DNA from: Acidimicrobiia bacterium
GTDB lineage: Bacteria > Actinomycetota > Acidimicrobiia > Spongiisociales > UBA5794
Direction: 5' to 3'
DNA length: 5,660 bases
Assembly: GCA_013003515.1 (NCBI GenBank)
Contig: JABDIW010000206.1
Coordinates: forward strand, 1-5,660
In this document: one piece after another, positions 1-5,660 of the stretch
How positions within the stretch are numbered: the first letter of the stretch is position 1
How the letters are laid out: every line of letters starts with the position of its first letter
Notes under the pieces: model-generated
What the model was told of the DNA's origin: nothing
What the model saw: only the letters and a program-made list of their open reading frames with translations
Databases searched by the model: none
Made by a program: the position numbers and the translations under genes

Positions 1-1071
1 GTCCACCTCTTCGTGGAGATACGAGAAGCCCATGACGTAGGCCGCGCCGGCACCGAACCCGAACACGGCCAGCCAGGCGGCGGCACCGGCCACCGTCGAA
101 GTCAGGGAACCAGCGGCAAGACCGAACCCGGTGAATATCGTGGCGACGGCGAATGCAAGATCACGCCGAGCAAGACGATCGGAGGCCAGCGAGACGCCGG
201 CGATCCCGGCCGCGGCCCCGAATCCCAGGGCGGCCACGACGGCGAAGAAGCCTCGTTGATCGGCAGCGAGCACCTCGTCGACGAACTGAAGACCGATGAC
301 GGTGATGGTCCCTCCGCCGAACAACGCCGTGGCGAGCCCGAAGATCACTCGCCGAATCGGCTTGCGGCGCCAGAGATAGGTGGCGCCGTTGCGTACGTCG
401 TGCCAGGTGCGGGCGAGGGCGCCTTCTCCATCGTCGTTCTCACGAACTGCCGGGGCCGCCATCGACGGCAGCGTCATCACGATCACGCCGGAGAGCAGGA
501 ACGTGAGCGAGTCGAGGAAGAAGGCCAACGCAATCGAGGCGTTGGCGGCCGGGACGAGCCCGAACAGGGTCACGGCGGGCAGGAACCCGATCACGAAATT
601 GAACATGGCTCCCAGCGGGATGGTGCCGTAGGCGGCGCCCATCGTGAGGGAGTTGGCGGTGACGATGTTGCGAGGGTGGACGATTGCCGGGATGACGGCG
701 GCTCGGGGAGTCTGCCCGAGCACGGCGAGGAGCTCGAGCCCGAGATTGATGAGCACGATGGTCCACAGATCTCCGGCGAATGCGAGAAAGGGAACGAGGG
801 CGGCGCGCCCGACATCGGCGATGACGATCAGCTTCTTGCGGTCGATCCGGTCGGCGAACACCCCTGCCGCAGCGCCGAACAGCAGACCCGGCAGGATGCG
901 GGAAAGCAAGGCGACCAGGGTTCCCGTGCCACCCCCGATCTCGGAGGCAACCGCCAGCGTGGCGAAGATGGTGATCCAATCGCCGGCCGACCCGATGGCA
1001 CCCGCCCACCACAGCCTGGCGAACGAGCCGCTGCGGATGAGGCCGAAGGCGCTGGTCTCGGGAGGGGACAT
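1..1071 (-). CDS. MFS-family transporter (3' end outside window)
   Basis: Major facilitator superfamily integral membrane protein of the MFS_3/EntS-like exporter type. The substrate is unknown. 357 residues are visible and the frame is still open at base 1; such proteins usually have about 400-450 residues, so roughly the last two helices are missing. Hydrophobic segments lie near residues 20-42, 50-72, 80-98, 104-122, 142-175, 178-202, 239-262, 275-296, 304-322 and 326-348, with a charged central loop at 203-238. The loop between helices 2 and 3 has the MFS motif A (GVFADRIDRKK, 70-80). The SRAA-like stretch TPRAAVIPAI (121-130) and FFLDSLTFLLS (184-194) are typical of this subfamily. The ATG at 1071 is the first possible start after an in-frame TAA located near the topA stop, and it lies 11 bases beyond that stop. 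No clear Shine-Dalgarno is seen, so translation probably depends on read-through from topA. In some actinobacteria an MFS domain near topA is fused to thymidylate kinase (recalled from family knowledge); the C-terminus needed to test this is outside the window. Confidence 0.9.
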   Translation of the reverse strand, partial: MSPPETSAFGLIRSGSFARLWWAGAIGSAGDWITIFATLAVASEIGGGTGTLVALLSRILPGLLFGAAAGVFADRIDRKKLIVIADVGRAALVPFLAFAGDLWTIVLINLGLELLAVLGQTPRAAVIPAIVHPRNIVTANSLTMGAAYGTIPLGAMFNFVIGFLPAVTLFGLVPAANASIALAFFLDSLTFLLSGVIVMTLPSMAAPAVRENDDGEGALARTWHDVRNGATYLWRRKPIRRVIFGLATALFGGGTITVIGLQFVDEVLAADQRGFFAVVAALGFGAAAGIAGVSLASDRLARRDLAFAVATIFTGFGLAAGSLTSTVAGAAAWLAVFGFGAGAAYVMGFSYLHEEVD

Positions 1072-1082
1072 CCCGACCGAGG

Positions 1083-3659
1083 CTACTTACCGGACGCCGC
1101 CTGCTTCGCTCTCCGCTCGGCCAACAGCTCGACAGCACGCTCGGTCGTGACGTTTTCGGGAGTGTCTGCTTTGCGCAGGGAGGCGTTCGTCTCGCCATCG
1201 GTGACATAGGGGCCCCACCGGCCCTCCTTCACGACGATCTTCTTCCCGGAGTTCGGATCCTCTCCCAGCTCCTTCAGCGGTGGCTTGGCGGCGCGCCGAC
1301 CTCGCTTCTTGGGCTGGGCGTACAGCTCGAGGGCCTCCTCGAGCGTGACCGAGAACAGTTGCTCCTCTGTTTCGAGGGATCGAGTGTCGGACTCCTTCTT
1401 CAGGTATGGCCCGTATCGACCGTTGAGCGCGGTGATCTCTTCACCGGATTCGGGGTCCGCGCCCACTACTCGCGGCAGCGACAAGAGGCGAAGTGCCTGA
1501 TCGAGGTCCACCGTCTCGAGGTCCATCGAGGCAAACAACGATGCGGTCTTCGGCTTGGTCTTGGAGCCTTCCTCAGGCTCGCCGAGCTGGACGTAGGGCC
1601 CGTAGCGTCCTGACCTGGCGATCACCGGCAACCCCGTCTCCGGGTCGTCGCCGAGCACACGATCGCCGCTCGGGGCGGACAGCAGTTCGACGGCGCGCTC
1701 GACCGAGAGCTCGTCGAGGGCAACGTCATCGGGGATCGAGGCCGTCTCCTCGTCGCGCTGGACGTAGGGCCCGTACTTGCCGGTTCGCAGTGCGACCTGG
1801 TTCCCGTCATCGTCTTCGCCGAGCACCAGGGTGTTGATCTCCCTGGCATCGATGTCGTCGAGGTTCCCGGAAACCAGCTCCTTGAGACCGGTGTGGCCGT
1901 TGCCGAAGTAGAACGCGTTCAGCCTGGGCACGGCTTCCTCGTCACCAGAGGCGATCTTGTCCAGCTCGTCCTCCATACGTGCCGTGAATGCGTAGTCCAC
2001 GAGGTCGGTGAAGTGGCCCTCGAGGAGCCGCACCGTGGCAAACGCCACCATGGTCGGAACCAGGGCCGGCCCCCGTTTGACCACGTACCCCCGATCCTGA
2101 ATGGTCGAGATGATCGAGGCGTAGGTCGACGGTCGGCCGATCCCCAGCTCCTCGAGACGCTTCACGAGCGATGCCTCGGTGAATCGTGCAGGAGGCTTGG
2201 TCTCGTGGCCCTTGGGTGCCATGTCTCTGGCCTCGACCGTTTCACCCTCGGCGACAGGAGGCAGATGTCGTTCCTGATCATCGAGGGCGGCATCGGGATC
2301 ATCACTGCCTTCGACATAGGCACGCAGGAATCCCGGGAAGTGAATCGTCTTGCCCGAAGCGGCGAACACCGCTTCTCGCTCCGATGATGCCACGGTTCCT
2401 GCGATGCGCACCTGAAGGCTCTCCCCCTTGGCATCCTTCATCTGGGAGGCAACGGTTCGCTTCCAAATGAGGTCATAGACCTTGGCCTCGTCCGAGCCCT
2501 TGCCCATGGCCGTTGCCACGGCGGCCGGATCCTGGAATTCCTCGCCTGCGGGACGGATCGCCTCGTGGGCCTCCTGCGCGTTCTTCACCTTCGAGGAATA
2601 CGAGCGGGGTTTGTCGGGGATGTACTCGGCGCCGTACCGGTCGACGACGAGCGACCTCGCCGCGGCGACGGCCGTCTCCGAGAGTGTGGTCGAGTCGGTG
2701 CGCATATAGGTGATGTACCCGTTCTCGTACAGACGCTGCGCAGCCCGCATCGTGCGCTGGGCGCCGAAGCGGAGTTTGCGGCCCGCCTCCTGCTGCATGG
2801 TCGAGGTCCGGAACGGTGGATAGGGCTTGCGGGTGAACGGCTTGGCTTCCACCGATGACACGGAGAAGTCGCTGTCGCGAAGCTCCTCGGCCAGTGTCGA
2901 CGCCGCCGCCTCATCCAGAAGGACTCTGTCGCCGCCGAGCTGGCCCGACGCATCGAAGTCCTTGCCGGTGGCGAGCCGTTTCCCTGACAGGTCGACGAGC
3001 ATCGCCGAGAACGTGTCACCGTGTGCCTCGAACTCGGCTTCGATGTCCCAGTAGGAAGCGGTGACGAACGCCATCCGCTCACGCTCCCGCTCGACGATGA
3101 TGCGCACCGCCGGCGATTGAACCCGTCCCGCCGACAGCCGGGGCCTGACCTTGCGCCAGAGAACCGGGGACACCTCGTATCCCACCAGCCGATCGAGCAC
3201 TCGCCTCGCCTCCTGGGCATCGACGAGCCGGCGATCCAGGTCACGGGGGTGGTCGATCGCCTCGCGAATCGCCTGTGGCGTGATCTCGTGGAAGACCATG
3301 CGTTGGACCGGGACCTTCGGGTTGAGTACCTCGAGGAGGTGCCAGGCGATCGACTCGCCCTCCCGATCCTCATCCGTGGCGAGGTACAGGGCGTCGGCAT
3401 CCTTGAGCAGACTGCGAAGCTTGGTGATCTGCTTCTTCTTGTCAGCCGGCACGACGTAGAGCGGCTTGAAGTCGTTTTCGACGTCGACGCCGAGTGACGC
3501 CCACGACTCGCCCTTCATCGAAGCAGGCACATCCGCGGCAGACCGAGGGAGATCACGGATGTGACCGATCGACGACTCCACCTTGAAGCCCTCGCCCAGG
3601 TATCCGGCGATCGTTCGGGCCTTGGCGGGGGACTCGACGATGACGAGCTTGTAAGTCAT
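1083..3659 (-). CDS. topA: DNA topoisomerase I (type IA)
   Basis: Type IA topoisomerase, 858 aa, relaxing negative supercoils by cutting one strand through a 5'-phosphotyrosine link; it acts on the nucleoid. The N-terminal TOPRIM domain (about 1-145) starts with KLVIVESPAKA (E9, K13) and carries the Mg-binding DEDRE at 96-100 (D96, D98, E100). The central toroidal domains hold the active site GYITYMRTDS (314-323) with catalytic Tyr318 and neighbouring Arg320. A second conserved block, GIGRPSTYASII, is at 506-517. The C-terminal third has four topoisomerase C-terminal repeats, recognisable by G(K/R)(Y/W)GPY at 627-632, 684-689, 747-752 and 813-818. There are no CxxC zinc fingers, and I find no cysteine anywhere in the protein. 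A short basic linker (KKRGRR, 784-789) is present, but the long lysine-rich tail of mycobacterial TopA is absent; the protein ends RRAKQAASGK. The ATG start is supported by AAGG seven bases upstream and by TOPRIM homology from residue 4. It probably has its own promoter at 3705-3733 and is followed closely by the MFS gene. Confidence 0.98.
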   Translation of the reverse strand: MTYKLVIVESPAKARTIAGYLGEGFKVESSIGHIRDLPRSAADVPASMKGESWASLGVDVENDFKPLYVVPADKKKQITKLRSLLKDADALYLATDEDREGESIAWHLLEVLNPKVPVQRMVFHEITPQAIREAIDHPRDLDRRLVDAQEARRVLDRLVGYEVSPVLWRKVRPRLSAGRVQSPAVRIIVERERERMAFVTASYWDIEAEFEAHGDTFSAMLVDLSGKRLATGKDFDASGQLGGDRVLLDEAAASTLAEELRDSDFSVSSVEAKPFTRKPYPPFRTSTMQQEAGRKLRFGAQRTMRAAQRLYENGYITYMRTDSTTLSETAVAAARSLVVDRYGAEYIPDKPRSYSSKVKNAQEAHEAIRPAGEEFQDPAAVATAMGKGSDEAKVYDLIWKRTVASQMKDAKGESLQVRIAGTVASSEREAVFAASGKTIHFPGFLRAYVEGSDDPDAALDDQERHLPPVAEGETVEARDMAPKGHETKPPARFTEASLVKRLEELGIGRPSTYASIISTIQDRGYVVKRGPALVPTMVAFATVRLLEGHFTDLVDYAFTARMEDELDKIASGDEEAVPRLNAFYFGNGHTGLKELVSGNLDDIDAREINTLVLGEDDDGNQVALRTGKYGPYVQRDEETASIPDDVALDELSVERAVELLSAPSGDRVLGDDPETGLPVIARSGRYGPYVQLGEPEEGSKTKPKTASLFASMDLETVDLDQALRLLSLPRVVGADPESGEEITALNGRYGPYLKKESDTRSLETEEQLFSVTLEEALELYAQPKKRGRRAAKPPLKELGEDPNSGKKIVVKEGRWGPYVTDGETNASLRKADTPENVTTERAVELLAERRAKQAASGK

Positions 3660-3666
3660 TCAGTGA

Positions 3667-3670
3667 CCTT
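3667..3670 (-). promoter_or_regulatory. topA ribosome binding site
   Basis: On the coding strand AAGG stands seven bases before the topA ATG. It is the clearest Shine-Dalgarno in the window and supports the ATG at 3659 as the start. Confidence 0.6.
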
Positions 3671-3682
3671 GTTTGGTGACGG

Positions 3683-3692
3683 GACCGCGGTC
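3683..3692. repeat. 10-base palindrome in the predicted topA leader
   Basis: GACCGCGGTC is a perfect palindrome lying between the predicted -10 box and the topA ATG, close to the start of the expected transcript. The position is suitable for an operator or a small leader hairpin. However, GC-rich palindromes of this size occur by chance in such genomes, so a function is only a possibility. Confidence 0.3.
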
Positions 3693-3704
3693 GCGGCCTC
3701 TGGT

Positions 3705-3733
3705 TGTCTATGACACTGCGTTCGGCCTGTCAA
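3705..3733 (-). promoter_or_regulatory. Predicted sigma-70-type promoter of topA
   Basis: Reading the coding strand, a perfect -35 box TTGACA (3733-3728) is separated by exactly 17 bases from TAGACA (3710-3705), a fair -10 box for a high-GC organism. Transcription would start near 3698, giving a leader of about 40 bases that includes the AAGG ribosome binding site. The promoter begins just after the glycosyltransferase stop codon, which suggests topA is transcribed independently of the two upstream genes. topA promoters are commonly sensitive to supercoiling in bacteria; nothing here proves that directly. Confidence 0.65.
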
Positions 3734-3749
3734 GCACCGAGCTCCCAAT

Positions 3750-4817
3750 TCATCGGGAGTCTCGACCGAGACCTGAGGCGAACCTCTCGACGACGCGATC
3801 CCATGTGAACTCACGGGACACCCATTCTCTTCCGGCTCGGCCCATGCTCGTGGCACGTTCCGGGTCATCGAGAAACAGCCCGATTCCCTCCACGAGGGAT
3901 GCGACGTCGGCGGCAACGTAGCCGGTCTCGCCGGGCAACACGGTTTCGGGGGACCCGCCGGAGTCGCCGACGAGTACCGGCAAACCAGCCGCGGCGGCCT
4001 CCAGGAAGACCAGGCCGAGGCCCTCGACCTCGAGACCGAACCAGCGCGATCGGCACGGCATGGCGAAGATATCGATCTCTCGGTACAACTCGGCAATCCG
4101 GCTCCACGGCACATCGACCTCGAAGCGGACATCTACTCCCGACCGATCGGCGAGGCGTCGGAGCCGCTTCTCGAGTCGCCCCCTTCCGACGATGAGGACA
4201 CTCACCGGCCGACCAAGTCGAGCCAGTTGTGACGCGGCCTCGATGACACGGGCATGGCCTTTCCGAGGAACGAACCGGCTCACGCAGCCGACCACGGGGG
4301 GCTCCGACCACGTGGTCTCGCCTGGCGTGAAGGTCTCGAGATCCACACCGGCCCCCAGATACACGACGTCGCGTCCGGTGAGACGCTGCACCCGCCGACG
4401 GGTGAACTGGCTGACTGCGAACCGGACGTCGGCGGAACGCAACCATCGACGCAACAAGTACCGGGTCGGAGGGAGGGCGGCCGGAATCGTGATCTCGGCG
4501 CCGTGGCAGAGGACCGCGGTCGGGATCCCTCGTGCGCCGATCCGCTTCGCCAGCCGGGTCAGGGGGTACGGGGCGCCGAACAGGACGACGTCGGGCGAGA
4601 AGTCGGCGATCGCCTCATCGATGAACCGGGCCACCGAGGCCGTTGGCCACATGAAGCGACGCCGATGACGACGCACCCGGTCCTCATCGACAGCCGGTTC
4701 ATCTGCTGGTGCGACAACGCGGTACTCGCCGGGAAACGCGGCAAGGAACGAGCCGAGATACTGCTGGATGCCGCCGGGCTTCGGCGGGTAGTCGTTGGTG
4801 ACGACGAGGAGCTTCAC
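3750..4817 (-). CDS. GT4 glycosyltransferase, PimB'-like mannosyltransferase
   Basis: GT-B fold, family 4 glycosyltransferase of 355 aa, close in length to PimB' enzymes. These add an alpha-1,6 mannose from GDP-mannose to phosphatidylinositol monomannoside at the cytoplasmic face of the membrane. The N-terminal acceptor domain (about 1-165) begins KLLVVTNDYPPKPGGIQQYL, where the Gly-Gly at 15-16 forms the nucleotide loop, and has HG at 105-106. The C-terminal donor domain has SRFVPRKG (180-187; Arg181 and Lys186 are the expected diphosphate contacts), FAMPCR (251-256) and the EX7E motif (E265 to E273) within EGLGLVFLEA. SGGSPETV (286-293) follows. The FAMPCR plus EVEGLG block is characteristic of the PimB' group. 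No signal peptide or transmembrane segment is seen. The GTG at 4817 is chosen because homology begins there and because it overlaps the upstream stop as GTGA; a frame extension to 5156 only shadows the phosphatase. The acceptor is not certain: another lipid or polyprenyl glycoside is possible. Confidence 0.9.
   Translation of the reverse strand: MKLLVVTNDYPPKPGGIQQYLGSFLAAFPGEYRVVAPADEPAVDEDRVRRHRRRFMWPTASVARFIDEAIADFSPDVVLFGAPYPLTRLAKRIGARGIPTAVLCHGAEITIPAALPPTRYLLRRWLRSADVRFAVSQFTRRRVQRLTGRDVVYLGAGVDLETFTPGETTWSEPPVVGCVSRFVPRKGHARVIEAASQLARLGRPVSVLIVGRGRLEKRLRRLADRSGVDVRFEVDVPWSRIAELYREIDIFAMPCRSRWFGLEVEGLGLVFLEAAAAGLPVLVGDSGGSPETVLPGETGYVAADVASLVEGIGLFLDDPERATSMGRAGREWVSREFTWDRVVERFASGLGRDSR
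4814..4817 (-). promoter_or_regulatory. GTGA stop/start overlap coupling phosphatase and glycosyltransferase
   Basis: The glycosyltransferase GTG start shares two bases with the TGA stop of the phosphatase gene. No convincing Shine-Dalgarno precedes the GTG, so initiation is likely to depend on ribosomes finishing the upstream gene. Confidence 0.75.
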
Positions 4818-5660
4818 GGCCGGACGTTGAAGGTCGCCAACGCGGTCCCGCGATCGGATGCGACGATCCGGCTCACGGCCGTGTTGGCCATCGACGGCAC
4901 CACGTTGCGACCCTGAAACCCGAATCCGACGACGGTGCCGAGGAATGCCCGTAGGGCTGCGCCGTGAGACACCACGCCCACCGTCTCGCCGGCATGGTCG
5001 GCGATGATGGCTTCGATGGCCTGCCGCATCCGCTCGGCGACGCCACCGAAGGTCTCGCCGTCCAGCCCCCGAGGAACGTCCTCCCCGTGGCGATAGAGAG
5101 TGCTCCATACGTCGGGGTACCCGCTCTCGATCTCCGCCGTGGTCATGCCTTCCCACTTCCCCATGGACATCTCGGCGAGGTCGTCGCGGGTCTCGATCGA
5201 CAGACCTCGCTTGGCGGCGAGCGGAGCCGCCGTGTCGATGGCACGCTGCAGCGGCGACGCGTAGAGGGCGTCGAGGTGGGGAGCGGTATCGGCCAGCGCC
5301 TCGGCTTGGGACCGGCCCGTCTCGTCGAGCACCCCCGGCAGGCTTCCCTGCCAGATGCCCGCGGCGTTCGCCTCGGTCTGGCCGTGCCGCATGAGAACCA
5401 CGTGGGTCGCCGAGCCGGTGCGATATCCGTCACGTTCGGCCTCGTCGAGGTGCGAATCGTCGTTGAAGGTGTGCACCCGGGCGTGCTCGCCAACCTCGAT
5501 CGTCGTCAGCGATGTGTTGAGCACCCTGGCCAAGGGCCATCGGCCCCCGTCGAGCTCGAGCACGCCTGCGGTCACGGCACTGATGACCCCTCCGTGCGTG
5601 ATGACCAGCGCCCGGCCGTCCGGGCCTACCCGTGCCGCGATCCGGTCGAGGGCCGCCAGA
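4814..5660 (-). CDS. Tandem two-domain histidine phosphatase (5' end outside window)
   Basis: Member of the histidine phosphatase (phosphoglycerate-mutase-like) superfamily, which removes or transfers phosphate through a phosphohistidine. 282 codons or so are open to the window edge, of which 281 residues can be read. Residues 1-72 are the C-terminal end of one such domain: ALVITHGGVISAV (17-29) is the second-histidine motif (His22), followed by NTSLTTIEV and a FNDDSHL ending. After a short linker a complete second domain starts: LMRHGQTEAN (89-98; nucleophile His92 with Arg91), SPLQRAIDTA (Arg139), DLAEMSMGKWEG (acid/base Glu163) and VVSHGAALRA (His232), ending with NTAVSRIV and ATFNVRP. No stop separates the two domains. 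A GTG at 5575 would give 253 aa but would cut through the first domain, so the true start lies beyond 5660. The substrate is unknown; a sugar phosphate, phosphoglycerate derivative or nucleotide are all possible. It probably forms an operon with the glycosyltransferase. Confidence 0.88.
   Translation of the reverse strand, partial: LAALDRIAARVGPDGRALVITHGGVISAVTAGVLELDGGRWPLARVLNTSLTTIEVGEHARVHTFNDDSHLDEAERDGYRTGSATHVVLMRHGQTEANAAGIWQGSLPGVLDETGRSQAEALADTAPHLDALYASPLQRAIDTAAPLAAKRGLSIETRDDLAEMSMGKWEGMTTAEIESGYPDVWSTLYRHGEDVPRGLDGETFGGVAERMRQAIEAIIADHAGETVGVVSHGAALRAFLGTVVGFGFQGRNVVPSMANTAVSRIVASDRGTALATFNVRP

Noticed and set aside
13..1209. 398-codon open frame on the plus strand
   Set aside because: It lies antisense to the MFS gene and the end of topA, is extremely rich in Gly, Glu, Arg and Asp with no recognisable domain, and has no start context. 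The opposite frame gives a textbook MFS protein. Long antisense frames are expected from the strong GC codon bias.
2585..3400. 271-codon open frame on the minus strand inside topA
   Set aside because: It is an out-of-frame shadow of topA with Ser/Arg-rich low-complexity sequence; the TopA frame across the same bases contains the catalytic tyrosine motif.
3742..3759. Possible terminator hairpin (CTCCC, 8-base loop, GGGAG) around the glycosyltransferase stop codon
   Set aside because: The stem is only five pairs, overlaps the last codons, and no run of T follows on the coding strand, so it does not qualify as an intrinsic terminator.
4818..5156. N-terminal extension of the glycosyltransferase to an ATG at 5156
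   Set aside because: The added 113 residues are Arg-rich and out of frame with the well-supported phosphatase, and GT4 homology begins exactly at the GTG at 4817.
4814..5575. Phosphatase starting at GTG 5575 as a complete 253-aa gene
   Set aside because: The second-histidine motif VITHGG of the first domain is encoded in the same frame upstream of this GTG, so the coding region continues past the window edge.
1..5660. Mobile element, CRISPR, defence system or RNA gene
   Set aside because: No terminal repeats, repeat-spacer array, transposase or integrase motifs, tRNA-like cloverleaf or rRNA sequence was noticed; about 98 percent of the window is accounted for by four coherent genes.

Overview
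The window is GC-rich DNA carrying four genes, all on the minus strand, with almost no non-coding space. In transcription order (right to left) they are a histidine-phosphatase-superfamily protein (5' end outside the window), a GT4 glycosyltransferase resembling mycobacterial PimB', DNA topoisomerase I (topA, complete), and an MFS-family membrane transporter (3' end outside the window).

The organism is most likely an actinobacterium. TopA ends in four GxxGPY-type repeats instead of cysteine zinc fingers, the glycosyltransferase resembles actinobacterial phosphatidylinositol-mannoside mannosyltransferases, and start codons include GTG. A deep-branching high-GC group such as Acidimicrobiia would fit, but this cannot be fixed from sequence reading alone.

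Layout: 5660-4814 encodes the phosphatase. Its reading frame is open to the window edge and contains the C-terminal part of one phosphatase domain followed by a second, complete one. The glycosyltransferase (4817-3750) starts on a GTG that overlaps the phosphatase stop codon (GTGA), so the two are probably translationally coupled. A 90-base gap (3749-3660) follows. It holds a good sigma-70-type promoter with a perfect TTGACA -35 box, a 10-base palindrome in the predicted leader and an AAGG ribosome binding site, all serving topA (3659-1083). The MFS gene begins 11 bases after the topA stop and is probably co-transcribed with it.

There are thus two likely transcription units: phosphatase-glycosyltransferase (envelope or glycoconjugate chemistry, inferred) and topA-MFS (chromosome topology plus a transporter of unknown substrate). 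No RNA genes, mobile elements, CRISPR arrays or defence systems were seen. The most unusual item is the tandem two-domain histidine phosphatase coupled to a PimB'-like glycosyltransferase. The rest looks like ordinary core genome.
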